The notes below the pieces were generated by a model that was not told where the DNA came from, ran no database searches, and saw only the letters and a list, made by a program, of their open reading frames with translations. A program made the position numbers and the translations under genes. Below, one piece after another: positions 54,134 to 63,590 of a stretch of 64,000 bases of DNA. Source of the DNA: Capnocytophaga stomatis. GTDB taxonomy: Bacteria > Bacteroidota > Bacteroidia > Flavobacteriales > Flavobacteriaceae. Location of the stretch: positions 248,001 to 312,000 of the forward strand of contig NZ_CP022387.1 of NCBI RefSeq assembly GCF_002302635.1. The letters run 5' to 3'. The number at the start of each line of letters is the position of its first letter. Position 1 is the first letter of the stretch.

Positions 54134-54780
54134 GTTAGAGTGCTTTGCAAGGTAAAAACAAAAAGTTTAATAATTTATTATTAAGCATTTGTTTTGCGTG
54201 TTTACTATAAAACGAGCCAAAACACTATCTGTTATGTCCATTGCATAGCATCTGAAGCGAAACTCGAAGATTGAGATAGCCCCTGCTTTTTGATAAAAAA
54301 GGCTAAAAAGAGGTCGATTTTGATTAAAATCGCCTCGAAAAATTTAGAAAAACAATGAAAAATAACGCTATTTTGAATTTTCAAAAAACACATTTTCTAA
54401 AAAAATCATCCGAATACGGAAAAAAATAGAGGTTAGGAGATTTTCACAAAGAACTTGTGAAATTTAAAGATGTTGTTATAACAAATTTAATTTTATTTGG
54501 TATTTAAGCCATTGCTTTTTATCTGAAGCTTAGTCATTTTGTCGCATTTAGCATTGTCTGATTATTGGAATACAGTATTTTAGACAAAACAATAAAGCAA
54601 AAAGAAAACAAATGACTGATTTTTTGGGGATTAGTTACTAAAAAATCTTACAAGCCAAATTGAAACAATGGCGAAACACAGACAAGAAAAAGATGATTTT
54701 CAGTCAGCCAAAGGTTTCCACAGCGAAGTAGATAAAAGGAGATAAAATTGAAAATAACTTTCCCTATTCAGATTATTTTT
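54134..54780. other. 650-bp gene-free stretch
   Basis: No frame longer than about 60 codons looks real. A strong hairpin GAGG-t-CGATTTT/AAAATCG-CCTC is at 54310-54336. The 14 bases TATCTGTTATGTCC near 54226 recur at about 48350, near the toxin array. The rest is AT-rich and may be decayed mobile or toxin-locus DNA; I cannot assign it. Confidence 0.5.
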
Positions 54781-54788
54781 TACTTTTG
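54781..54788 (+). promoter_or_regulatory. -7 box of the 54804 lipoprotein gene
   Basis: TACTTTTG, 16 nt upstream of the ATG at 54804, rules out the in-frame TTG at 54786 as a start. Confidence 0.6.
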
Positions 54789-54803
54789 CAAAAAATATTC
54801 AAA

Positions 54804-55319
54804 ATGATGAAAAGAAAAGTGCTTTTTTTGAGTTTTATTTTTGCTTTGTGCCTAATCGCCTGTAACGACGGAGATTTGGAGGTAGAAACTATCTCTTTTG
54901 AAAATTCGGATGTTTTATCTTGCACAAGCGATACAACTGCTACATTCTTATTTAAATACAACTCAAAACAAGCCTTGATTCTGGAATTACCAAAAGGAGT
55001 TTTAAGAAATAGCGAAAATACAGCATCTGGCGTTATATCAAACGATTACAAGCTATATTACAGAACCTTTAGTGATGATGTAAACAACTCCTATTTTTGT
55101 GGAAGTTACCCGCCTTCATCGCCTTCCGTTACATCTCAATTTGAGGCTACAGGAGGGAAAATTTCAATCATTACCAAACCCATTCTGAACGAAACTACGC
55201 AAGAATTAATTCGTTACGACCATTTGATAACTATCACAGATTTAGTGATATTAAATTCTGAAGGTAATAAATTGGTAGATTCCAACTTTATCTTTGGAAC
55301 GTATCAAACTAAAAAGTAA
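54804..55319 (+). CDS. Hypothetical lipoprotein
   Basis: The 171-residue protein starts MMKRKVLFLSF and has a lipoprotein signal ending near C20 (ALCLIACNDG). The body is beta-rich (for example LILELPKGVLRNSEN), and no family is recognised. The start is fixed by the -7 box at 54781-54788. It converges on gldA with two bases between stop codons. Confidence 0.7.
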   Translation: MMKRKVLFLSFIFALCLIACNDGDLEVETISFENSDVLSCTSDTTATFLFKYNSKQALILELPKGVLRNSENTASGVISNDYKLYYRTFSDDVNNSYFCGSYPPSSPSVTSQFEATGGKISIITKPILNETTQELIRYDHLITITDLVILNSEGNKLVDSNFIFGTYQTKK

Positions 55320-55321
55320 TT

Positions 55322-56215
55322 TTACTTTGTTAATTCGGTAAAAAGCTGTTCTAAAGTTTTATGCTTATGATTGATTTGCAGAATTTTAAGCCCATTTTCT
55401 TTTGCAAAATCAAAAACAGCAGGACGCATATCCTTTTCCGTGTCAAATGAAATATTGTACAGAAACTCAAATTCATTCACAACTGATTTTACATTCGGGA
55501 TTTGCTTTAAAAGGCGTTCTTCCACTCTGAAATCAAATGCAACTTCAATAATTTGTTCTTTTCCTTGAAGTTCTGACATTCTTTTATCTAAAACTATGCT
55601 GCCTTTATTCAGCACGATAACTCTATCGCAAATCGCTTGAACTTCCTGCATAATGTGCGACGAAAGTAAAACTATTTTATTTTGCCCTAATTCTTTTATA
55701 ATATTCCGAATTTCAACAAGTTGATTAGGGTCAAGCCCTGTGGTTGGCTCGTCCAAAATCAAAATTTCCGGGTCGTGAATCAGTGCCGAAGCAAGCCCAA
55801 CACGTTGGCGATAACCTTTTGAAAGTTGCTCAATTTTTTTGTTACTTTCAGGCGTAAGTCCCGTAATTTCAATAACTTCCTCTACCCTATTTCGAGGAAT
55901 TTTCCCATATAAATCAGCCATAAAAGAAAGATATTCACGAACATACATCTCCAAATACAACGGATTATGTTCCGGTAAATATCCTATTTTTTTTTGAGCT
56001 AAAATGGGATTTTTCAGCATATTAATCCCATTTATTTGAATTTCTCCTTCGGTAGGAATTAACGAACCTGTAATCATCTTCATCGTTGTAGATTTTCCGG
56101 CTCCATTTGGTCCTAAAAAACCTGTTATTTCACCTTTTTTCAGGGTAAAACTAATTTGATTTACAGCTATTTGACTTCCATATTGTCGCGTTAATTCTCT
56201 TACTTCGACTGACAT
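55322..56215 (-). CDS. gldA: Gliding-motility type ABC ATPase GldA
   Basis: The 297-residue ATPase has GPNGAGKST at 34-42, IEQLSKGYRQRVGLASALI (signature) near 133-151, and LILDEPTTGLDP, then an accessory C-terminal domain. The overall form matches GldA of Flavobacterium, which with GldF and GldG makes an ABC transporter needed for gliding. Those partner genes are not in the window, so a general ABC-2 exporter ATPase remains possible. It has an excellent promoter at 56233-56263. Confidence 0.82.
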   Translation of the reverse strand: MSVEVRELTRQYGSQIAVNQISFTLKKGEITGFLGPNGAGKSTTMKMITGSLIPTEGEIQINGINMLKNPILAQKKIGYLPEHNPLYLEMYVREYLSFMADLYGKIPRNRVEEVIEITGLTPESNKKIEQLSKGYRQRVGLASALIHDPEILILDEPTTGLDPNQLVEIRNIIKELGQNKIVLLSSHIMQEVQAICDRVIVLNKGSIVLDKRMSELQGKEQIIEVAFDFRVEERLLKQIPNVKSVVNEFEFLYNISFDTEKDMRPAVFDFAKENGLKILQINHKHKTLEQLFTELTK

Positions 56216-56232
56216 ATTTCAAAATTTTTGTT

Positions 56233-56263
56233 CAAAAGTACAGATTTTGAACGAAACAACAAA
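56233..56263 (-). promoter_or_regulatory. Promoter of gldA
   Basis: On the minus strand TTTG (56260-56263), 19 nt, then TACTTTTG (56233-56240), 18 nt upstream of the start. Confidence 0.78.
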
Positions 56264-56588
56264 CTTTTCATAAAAACTACAACTTCTTTATCTTTCAAGC
56301 AAGAATAAAAATCCTCCACCTTAAAAATAAATAAACAACTAATAATCAGAATATTTCGTAAAAATATTTTGAAAACTATGCTTCTAATCTATTTTTCTAA
56401 AAACAGCATCAAATATTTTCAAAGCTTATTTCTCTATTTTCCTTGTCAATATCTACAAGAAATTAATTTTTTTTATGTAAGTTTGCCTCTTTAATTATAA
56501 GTGTGACATTCATTTTGCTTTCACTTTTTGCATTTTAAAAAATGCAGGCTGTTATTTAACGTATAATCTTTAAAGTTATTTTCACACA
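56264..56588. other. Intergenic region with the prc promoter
   Basis: No gene is seen. TAAGTTTG at 56478-56485 is a good plus-strand -7 box, which would give prc a ~100-nt leader containing the palindrome TGCATTTTAAAAAATGCA. Confidence 0.5.
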
Positions 56589-58679
56589 ATGAGAAATTTT
56601 TCAATATCACTTACACTATTATTTATCTCTTTTGCTTCGTGTAGTTTCGTGAGCAAAAAATTTGATGATCCGGAGAAAGACAAACTTTTGGTGGAAATCA
56701 TCCAACACATTCTTACCAACAAACATTTCAATCCTGTTGAAGTTAATGACGATTTTTCCAAACAGATGTACAAAAACTACATTGAGCATTTGGATAGCCA
56801 AAAGCGTTATTTTTTACAATCCGACATCAATGAATTCAAAAAATATGAAACTCGTTTGGACGACGATTTAAAAAATGACGACCTTTCATTCTTCAATCTG
56901 ACTTATAACAGACTGATTCAAAGAATGAAAGAAGCTGAAGATATTGCTAAAGATATTTTCAAAAAACCTATTAATTTTTCATCAAAAGAAACTATTAACA
57001 CTGATTTTGAAAAGATTCCGTATGCAAAAAACAAAGCCGAATTGCAAAAACGTTGGCAACAAATCATCACTTTTTCAATTTTGTCCAGCTATGTAACAAA
57101 GGAAAAAGAAGAAAAAACCAAAAAGGAAAAAGATGCTAACTACAAAATAAAATCGGAAGAGGAATTACGAAAAGAAGCCACTGAAACTTCTGAAAAAACG
57201 CTTCTCGAGCTATTTTCATTCCTTGATGATATGGTAAAAGAAGAATGGTTCAGCATTTATGTCAATGCTATGACTGAAACTTTTGACCCTCACACAACCT
57301 ATATGGCTCCTGATATCAAAGATAATTTTGACCGTGATATGTCAGGAAAATTTGAGGGAATTGGTGCTCAATTACAGAAAAAAGCAGATGGTATCCGCAT
57401 TACAGGCGTGATGCTTGGCGGTCCGGTTTGGAAAGGAAAACTTTTGGAAGTTGGTGACCACATCTTAAAAGTAGCACAAGGAAGTGAAGAGCCTGTGGAT
57501 ATTGTAGGTATGCGTTTAGATGACGCCATAAAACTCATAAAAGGTCCTAAAGGAACGGAAGTTCGCCTTACTGTAAAACGTGTTGACGGAACTATTGAAG
57601 TGGTGTCTATCATTCGTGATATGGTGGAACTGGAGGAAACATTTGCCAAAGCTGCAATTATTGAAGATGGTGGCAAAAAATACGGTATCATCAACCTACC
57701 TAAATTCTATATTGATTTCAAAAATCAAAGAGAACGAAACGCCGCTTCAGATGTAGCTTTAGAAATTGAAAAACTTAAAAAAGAAAATATTGATGGCTTA
57801 ATCATTGACCTGAGAAATAACGGTGGTGGCTCATTGAGAGCTGTTGTTGAACTCGGCGGTTTGTTCATCAAAAACGGACCTATCGTTCAAGTAAAATCAC
57901 CTCGCGGTCGTATTGACGTTTTGTCAGATACTGATTCTCGCATACAGTGGGATGGCTCGTTAGTTATTCTGGTTAATGAATTATCGGCTTCTGCTTCTGA
58001 AATTTTGGCTGCCGCTATGCAAGATTACAAAAGAGCTATCGTAATTGGAGGCAAACAAACTTTCGGAAAAGGAACTGTTCAAAGCTTTGAGGACTTAAAC
58101 AATTACGTTCGTCAAAATTCATTCGGAGATTTGGGAGCTTTGAAATACACTATTCAGAAATTCTATCGTATTAACGGAGGTTCTACTCAATTGGAAGGAG
58201 TAAAAAGTGACATCGTTGTTCCTGATAAATATAAATATATCGACGTTGGAGAACGTGACCTAACAAACGCGATGAAATGGGACAAAATTGACCCAGTGCA
58301 GTTTGAATCTTGGCAAAATAATGCTAATTTTAACAAGGCTATCGAAAATAGTAATAAAAGAATTGGCGAAAATGCACATTTAAAGCTCATTGATGAAAAT
58401 GCTAAATGGGTAAAACAACAACAAAACAAAAATGTTTTTCCTTTAAATCACGAAGCTTACAAAAAAGTTGTTGAAAAAGATGAGGAGGAAGCAAAACGAT
58501 TTAAAGCCATTTCGGATTACAAATCAAACTTGAAATTTGTTTCTCTTCCTTCTGAAGAGGCTAAAATACAAGGTAATGAAGATTTGAAATTACGTCGCGA
58601 CCGTTGGCACGAAACACTACAACAAGATGTTTACATTGATGAAGCTGTAAATATTTTAAAAGATTTGAATGCAAAATAA
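56589..58679 (+). CDS. prc: C-terminal processing (tail-specific) protease, S41 family
   Basis: The 696-residue protein is a lipoprotein (C18 in FASCSFVSK) with the Prc/Tsp layout: N-terminal helical domain, a PDZ domain near 245-335, and an S41 protease domain with LSASASEILAAAMQDY (Ser near 470) and GGKQTFGKGTVQSF (Lys near 490), followed by a long C-terminal tail domain (KWDKIDPVQFESW onward). It cuts proteins from their C terminus in the periplasm and is linked to cell-wall hydrolase turnover in E. coli. Coiled charged regions explain its length. Confidence 0.92.
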   Translation: MRNFSISLTLLFISFASCSFVSKKFDDPEKDKLLVEIIQHILTNKHFNPVEVNDDFSKQMYKNYIEHLDSQKRYFLQSDINEFKKYETRLDDDLKNDDLSFFNLTYNRLIQRMKEAEDIAKDIFKKPINFSSKETINTDFEKIPYAKNKAELQKRWQQIITFSILSSYVTKEKEEKTKKEKDANYKIKSEEELRKEATETSEKTLLELFSFLDDMVKEEWFSIYVNAMTETFDPHTTYMAPDIKDNFDRDMSGKFEGIGAQLQKKADGIRITGVMLGGPVWKGKLLEVGDHILKVAQGSEEPVDIVGMRLDDAIKLIKGPKGTEVRLTVKRVDGTIEVVSIIRDMVELEETFAKAAIIEDGGKKYGIINLPKFYIDFKNQRERNAASDVALEIEKLKKENIDGLIIDLRNNGGGSLRAVVELGGLFIKNGPIVQVKSPRGRIDVLSDTDSRIQWDGSLVILVNELSASASEILAAAMQDYKRAIVIGGKQTFGKGTVQSFEDLNNYVRQNSFGDLGALKYTIQKFYRINGGSTQLEGVKSDIVVPDKYKYIDVGERDLTNAMKWDKIDPVQFESWQNNANFNKAIENSNKRIGENAHLKLIDENAKWVKQQQNKNVFPLNHEAYKKVVEKDEEEAKRFKAISDYKSNLKFVSLPSEEAKIQGNEDLKLRRDRWHETLQQDVYIDEAVNILKDLNAK

Positions 58680-58888
58680 TTAAATAAAAAAACTTATGTT
58701 TTTTGAGGCAATTTAGAAATGAAATTACAAGTTTCACTTCTAAATTATCTGTTTTTAAGGCGTTTATGTCCTGAAGAAATCTCAAATTAAATATTATGAA
58801 ATATTTAATTATTCATTTATTTAATTTTTTATTGTATTTCCCTGACTTTTTTATACCTTTACGGAATTATTTTGAAAAATATTAAAAA

Positions 58889-59767
58889 TTGGCACAATCA
58901 ATTGAAAAATTCAACAGACGAAGATTAATAACTTCTTATTTTTCAGTGATAATAAGTATCACTTTGGTATTATTTCTATTGGGTATTTTAGGATTTTTGA
59001 TTTTAAGTTCAAAACGATTAGCAAATTATTTCAAAGAACAAGTTTCAATGACAATTTTTTTGAAAGACAATGCTAAAGAGGCCGATATTGAACAATTGCA
59101 GAAAACCCTTTCTATTGCAGAATATGTTAAATCACTGAAATTCATACCAAAAGAGGTTGCAGCAGAAACTTTTAGTGAAGAAGTTGGAGAAGATTTTGTT
59201 ACTTTCATCGGTGATAATCCATTGCAAAATTCTATTGATTTGAGTTTAAAAGCCGAGTTTGCAGAACCTGAAAAAATGAAGGAACTTGAGAAAGAATTAT
59301 CTCAAAATTCTTTCGTTTCCGAAGTAGTTTACGATAAGTCCTTAATTACGCTTATCCACGAAAATGTAAACAGAATCGGAGTTATATTACTCATTTTTAG
59401 TGGTTTATTTACTTTTATTGCTATTTTGTTGATAAATTCTTCTATTCGTTTATCCATATATTCTAAGCGATTCATTATCAAAACAATGCAGCTTGTTGGA
59501 GCAACTCGCGGATTCATTCGCCGACCGTTCATTTTAACAAACATTCGGTTAGGAATTTTAAGTGCAATCCTTGCCGTATCGCTCCTATACGGTTGCCTGA
59601 GGTACATTGGTTCGATATCTCCTGAATTTGAGATTTTTTCCAGCACTGATGATATGATTATTGTTTTCACAGTTATCTTCATAATAGGAGTGCTAATTAG
59701 TTGGATAAGTACTTTTTTTGCTGCCCAACGATTCTTGAATTTAAATACCAACGACCTTTATTACTAA
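58889..59767 (+). CDS. ftsX: Cell division protein FtsX
   Basis: FtsX is the membrane partner of FtsE that controls cell-wall hydrolases at the division site. The 292-residue protein has four membrane spans (about 20-42, 163-184, 215-235 and 255-280) and an extracytoplasmic loop between the first two. The start codon is TTG (MAQSIEKFNRRRLIT): the codon two before it is a stop (TAA at 58883-58885), and the next ATG is near residue 53, so nothing else fits. The DUF3098 and uppP genes follow, a conserved order in Bacteroidota. Confidence 0.93.
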   Translation: MAQSIEKFNRRRLITSYFSVIISITLVLFLLGILGFLILSSKRLANYFKEQVSMTIFLKDNAKEADIEQLQKTLSIAEYVKSLKFIPKEVAAETFSEEVGEDFVTFIGDNPLQNSIDLSLKAEFAEPEKMKELEKELSQNSFVSEVVYDKSLITLIHENVNRIGVILLIFSGLFTFIAILLINSSIRLSIYSKRFIIKTMQLVGATRGFIRRPFILTNIRLGILSAILAVSLLYGCLRYIGSISPEFEIFSSTDDMIIVFTVIFIIGVLISWISTFFAAQRFLNLNTNDLYY

Positions 59768-59802
59768 AAAAGTAAAACATATTAAATTTCAATATTTAAA
59801 TT

Positions 59803-60045
59803 ATGAATAAACATCATTCGACATTAATTTTTGGAAGAAAAAACTATATTTTTATGCTTATTGGGTTAGCTATCATTGCATTAGGATTTATATTAATGAG
59901 CGGAGGAGGAAGCGATAACCCGAATGCTTTTGACCCTTCTATTTTCAGCTTCAGACGCATTCACTTGGCTCCGACTTTAGTTCTGCTGGGTTTTGCCGTT
60001 GAAGTTTATGCCATTTTGTTAAATCCTAATAAATCTAAAGAATAA
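59803..60045 (+). CDS. DUF3098 family small membrane protein
   Basis: The 80-residue protein has two spans (about 14-33 and 56-73) around GGGSDNPNAFDPSIFSFRR, the family signature. DUF3098 proteins are small membrane proteins found between ftsX and uppP in Bacteroidota; their role is unknown. Its stop codon overlaps the uppP start (TAATG at 60043-60047). Confidence 0.88.
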   Translation: MNKHHSTLIFGRKNYIFMLIGLAIIALGFILMSGGGSDNPNAFDPSIFSFRRIHLAPTLVLLGFAVEVYAILLNPNKSKE

Positions 60046-60857
60046 TGAATACGATTGAAGCTATCATAATTGCTATTATTGAAGGACTTACGGAATATTT
60101 ACCAATCTCATCCACGGCTCATATGGGCTTTACGGCTTCTTTGCTTGGCATTGAAGAATCTGAATTTCTGAAGATGTTTCAGGTTTCCATTCAGTTTGGA
60201 GCGATTCTTTCTGTCGTTGTTTTATATTGGAAAAAGTTTTTTGATTTTTCAAACTTAAACTTTTACATCAAACTGATTTGTGCTGTGATTCCTGCTCTTG
60301 TTTTAGGAAAATTATTTGATGACAAGATAGAAGCTGTTTTAGGTAATCAAATTGCTATCTCAATTGTATTGATTGTAGGAGGATTTATTCTTCTTTTTGC
60401 TGATAATTGGTTCAAAAATCCGAAAATTACTAATGAAAAAGAAATTTCAATAAAAAAATCTGTAATTATTGGTTTTTGGCAGTGTTTGGCAATGATGCCG
60501 GGAACTTCACGTTCTGCCGCCTCAATTATTGGTGGTATGACACAAGGACTTAGCCGAAAAGCAGCTGCTGAGTTTTCTTTTTTCCTTGCTGTACCAACAA
60601 TGCTTGCCGTTACGGTTTATTCCATTTTCCTTAAAGATTGGGGAACCGGAACTGTAAAACAAAAGGGCTATGAAATGATTTTGGCTTCCGAACAGAATAT
60701 TTTAATTTTCATCATCGGAAATGTCGTTGCCTTTATTGTGGCAATGATTGCGGTAAAATCTTTCATTCATTTACTAACCAAATATGGATTTAAGATTTGG
60801 GGTTATTACAGGATTATAATCGGTGTAATTTTGCTTGTATATTTTATTAATAAATAG
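60045..60857 (+). CDS. uppP: Undecaprenyl-diphosphatase
   Basis: UppP recycles undecaprenyl diphosphate to the monophosphate carrier for cell-wall and LPS synthesis. The 270-residue membrane protein has the two active-site segments EGLTEYLPISSTAH near 14-27 and MPGTSRSAA near 150-158, and about eight spans. It is translationally coupled to the DUF3098 gene. Homologues were named BacA for bacitracin resistance. Confidence 0.95.
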   Translation: MNTIEAIIIAIIEGLTEYLPISSTAHMGFTASLLGIEESEFLKMFQVSIQFGAILSVVVLYWKKFFDFSNLNFYIKLICAVIPALVLGKLFDDKIEAVLGNQIAISIVLIVGGFILLFADNWFKNPKITNEKEISIKKSVIIGFWQCLAMMPGTSRSAASIIGGMTQGLSRKAAAEFSFFLAVPTMLAVTVYSIFLKDWGTGTVKQKGYEMILASEQNILIFIIGNVVAFIVAMIAVKSFIHLLTKYGFKIWGYYRIIIGVILLVYFINK

Positions 60858-60864
60858 GAACACA

Positions 60865-60898
60865 AAAAAATCCGAAGCTTGAATACTTCGGATTTTTT
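60865..60898. terminator. Bidirectional terminator after uppP
   Basis: Perfect 13-bp stem AAAAAATCCGAAG/CTTCGGATTTTTT with an 8-nt loop, between convergent genes. Confidence 0.9.
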
Positions 60899-60912
60899 AT
60901 TTTAACTTCTTG

Positions 60913-61341
60913 TTATTTAACTCTTTGCCAATATTGCGTTCTGCCTATGAGAGAAATCCCCAGATAGCCTCTCACTTTCAACTTGTTAGAATCTTCCAAA
61001 GCCATATAACACTTGTACTCTTTTCCTGTTTTGGGATCTAAAATTTTTCCTCCACTCCATTCATCTCCGTCTTTTTTCAAATCGGTAATGATAACCAAGC
61101 CCAAGTAAGGTTTGTTTTTATTCTTTCCGGAGCAAGCAGAACAAACAGCATTTTTGTTTTTCTCTTCTAAAAGTTCTACAAGTTTTCCATAAATCAAACC
61201 GTTTTTCTCATAGATTTCAACCACTGACTTCTCTTTACCTGTCTCATCATCAATGGTTTTCCATTTACCCAAAACGCTTTGTGCTTGTAGTGCAAACATA
61301 GAAGCAAAAACAAGCAAGCAAGTCATTACATTCTTTCTCAT
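60913..61341 (-). CDS. Secreted DUF2147 protein
   Basis: The 142-residue protein starts MRKNVMTCLLVFASMFALQA, a signal peptide, and has the DUF2147 pattern VLGKWKTIDDETGKEKS, IYGKLVELLE, CSACSG and GKILDPKTGKEYKCYM, ending GYLGISLIGRTQYWQRV. These proteins are small lipocalin-like secreted or periplasmic proteins of unknown role. The frame extends 19 codons upstream, but that part lacks signal-peptide form, so the start at 61341 is preferred. Confidence 0.85.
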   Translation of the reverse strand: MRKNVMTCLLVFASMFALQAQSVLGKWKTIDDETGKEKSVVEIYEKNGLIYGKLVELLEEKNKNAVCSACSGKNKNKPYLGLVIITDLKKDGDEWSGGKILDPKTGKEYKCYMALEDSNKLKVRGYLGISLIGRTQYWQRVK

Positions 61342-61442
61342 ATTTCTATTTTTATGAAATTTTTCGGACAAATATAAAAAAAGAATACAGAAAAGCAAAA
61401 AAACAGAATAAATTAGCTTAATTTTCTTTAATTTTCTGAACT

Positions 61443-62033
61443 TTATTTCTCATAAAATCCCATTTGGTCTATATATTGCCAAACTTTCGGAGCCAATAAC
61501 GGACGTACATTTCTCTTTTCCTTAATCTCATTGCGAATGAAAGTCGCTGATAATTCAATTATGGGAGCATTAATTTTTGTTATATTCGGGTGATTTTCAA
61601 ACTCTTTAGAAATATTGCCCTCCGAAATACGAGGATAAACAAAAATGGGATAATTTTTCAAGATATACTCATAATTCTTCCATTTATGAAAACTTTTGAG
61701 ATTATCCTCTCCCATTATCAAAGCAAAATCAAACGTAGGAAATTTTTCTCCCAAATAAGCCAGCGTATTTACCGTATAATTAGGTTGAGGCAAATGAAAT
61801 TCTATGTCAGATGGACGCAATTTTTCATAACCCTCAACTGCCCTATGAACCATTTCAAGACGACTGTAATTATCTAACAATGAATGCTTTTCCTTAAAAG
61901 GATTTTGAGGAGTAACCACAAACCAAAGCTCGTCCATTGTGCTATGCTCCACCAAATGATTTGCGATAATTAAATGACCTACGTGGATTGGGTTAAATGA
62001 CCCAAAAAACAGTCCTACTTGCTTTTTGCTCAT
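61443..62033 (-). CDS. nadD: Nicotinate-nucleotide adenylyltransferase
   Basis: NadD makes nicotinic acid adenine dinucleotide from the mononucleotide and ATP in NAD synthesis. The 196-residue protein begins with the nucleotidyltransferase motif GSFNPIHVGHL (residues 11-21) and ends with ISATFIRNEIKE-like IELSATFIRNE before the terminal helix. It lies six bases after gmk on the same strand. Confidence 0.95.
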   Translation of the reverse strand: MSKKQVGLFFGSFNPIHVGHLIIANHLVEHSTMDELWFVVTPQNPFKEKHSLLDNYSRLEMVHRAVEGYEKLRPSDIEFHLPQPNYTVNTLAYLGEKFPTFDFALIMGEDNLKSFHKWKNYEYILKNYPIFVYPRISEGNISKEFENHPNITKINAPIIELSATFIRNEIKEKRNVRPLLAPKVWQYIDQMGFYEK

Positions 62034-62039
62034 TATAAC

Positions 62040-62609
62040 TTATTTTGACTTTAAAAACTCAACAACCACATTTTCAGACTCTTGTAAAGCCTTCTGTAAA
62101 TTATCGTTTTCAATTATTATATCAAATTTTTCAGCCTGTGCCAACTCCTGAGAGGCTTTATCCAACCGCATTTTTATTTTATCTTCACTTTCAGTTTGCC
62201 GATTTCTTAATCTTTTTTCTAATTCTTCGATGCTTGGTGGTTTTACAAAAATAGCCAAACTTTGCTCAGGAAACTGTTCTTTAATTCGTAGTCCTCCAAC
62301 CACATCAATATCAAAAACGACAGTTTTCCCAAGCAACCACAAGCGTTCCACCTCTGTTCTCAAAGTTCCGTAAAAATTTCCTGCATAAACTTCCTCCCAC
62401 TCCAAAAAATCACCTGAAGCAATTCGTTTTTTAAATTCATCTACCGAAAGAAAATAATATTCTCTTCCGTGCTGTTCTTCTCCTCTGGGAGCTCTTGAAG
62501 TTGCTGATATAGAGAATGCTAAGTTTAACTTTTCAAGTGATAATAAATGCCTTACAATAGTTGATTTTCCGCTACCTGAAGGAGCCGAAAATATAATTAA
62601 TTTATTCAT
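62040..62609 (-). CDS. gmk: Guanylate kinase
   Basis: Gmk phosphorylates GMP to GDP. The 189-residue protein has the P-loop SAPSGSGKSTIV (residues 8-19), the GMP-binding SATSRAPRGEEQHGREYYF and the lid region with RLRNRQTESEDKIKMRL. yicC upstream and nadD downstream are on the same strand with short gaps, so this is a three-gene operon. Confidence 0.96.
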   Translation of the reverse strand: MNKLIIFSAPSGSGKSTIVRHLLSLEKLNLAFSISATSRAPRGEEQHGREYYFLSVDEFKKRIASGDFLEWEEVYAGNFYGTLRTEVERLWLLGKTVVFDIDVVGGLRIKEQFPEQSLAIFVKPPSIEELEKRLRNRQTESEDKIKMRLDKASQELAQAEKFDIIIENDNLQKALQESENVVVEFLKSK

Positions 62610-62642
62610 CTTAATTTAATTGTTCTTAAGTAAATATCAGAT

Positions 62643-63497
62643 TTACAACACGTTTGAAAGCTGTTCTTTAATCTTTTCAAGCTCATCTTTCATCTTTACG
62701 ACAACTTGTTGCATTGGTGAAAAATTGGCTTTTGAACCCAACGTATTTACCTCTCTTCCAATCTCTTGAGCTATAAAACTTAATTTTCGTCCGTTGGATT
62801 CTCCTGAATTTAATGTCTCGATGAAATAATCCAAATGATTTTTCAACCGAATTTTTTCTTCCGTAATATCCAATTTCTCCAAATAGAAAATTAGCTCCTG
62901 TTCAAAACGGTTAGCATCTACATTACGGATTTCGGCAACAGCTTTCTCCAAACGCTCACGAACAAGTACCAAACGCTCTGAATCTAAGCCTTCTACATCT
63001 TTCAATAAGTCTCGAATGTTTTGTATTCTAAGTATAAAATCTTCCTTTAGTACAATGCCTTCTTCTGCTCTGAATTTTTTCAAATCATTAATTGCCAACA
63101 AAATATGTTCCAATACAATTTCAAATTCATCTGAAGAGATATTTTCAACAGAAGTTTGTAATGCATCTGGCATACGCACAGCCATTTTCAAAAGTTCCGT
63201 TGTGTCTCCATCAACGATATTTTTCATTTGTGCAATGTACGATTTCACAACATTTTCGTTGATTTTCACTGAGGTCTGAGCACTCGTATTCTCAACAAAA
63301 ATGCTAAAATCTACCTTTCCTCGTTGTAATTCATCTGCCAGAATTTTACGAAATTCCAACTCCTTCTCCCTGTATATCAATGGAATACGAGTATTAATAT
63401 CTATACTCTTGCTATTCAATGACTTAATTTCTATACTTACGTGCTTGTCGGCAAGGGAAACAACACTTTTGCCAAAGCCAGTCATAGATTGTATCAT
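62643..63497 (-). CDS. yicC: YicC-family endoribonuclease
   Basis: The 284-residue protein starts MIQSMTGFGKS and has the conserved SLNSKSIDINTRIP and C-terminal GREVNTLGSKANF segments. YicC proteins are RNA endonucleases that fold around RNA; E. coli YicC destabilises the RyhB small RNA. The frame runs 14 codons further, but the family begins at this Met. It is the first gene of the yicC-gmk-nadD operon. Confidence 0.93.
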   Translation of the reverse strand: MIQSMTGFGKSVVSLADKHVSIEIKSLNSKSIDINTRIPLIYREKELEFRKILADELQRGKVDFSIFVENTSAQTSVKINENVVKSYIAQMKNIVDGDTTELLKMAVRMPDALQTSVENISSDEFEIVLEHILLAINDLKKFRAEEGIVLKEDFILRIQNIRDLLKDVEGLDSERLVLVRERLEKAVAEIRNVDANRFEQELIFYLEKLDITEEKIRLKNHLDYFIETLNSGESNGRKLSFIAQEIGREVNTLGSKANFSPMQQVVVKMKDELEKIKEQLSNVL

Positions 63498-63590
63498 AAA
63501 TTCTTTTATTTTAGTAGTTTGAAAACAAAAATTAAACAATACTCATTACATCATACCTTCTTGTTTTCAGTTGTTTATAGTTTTCAAAAT

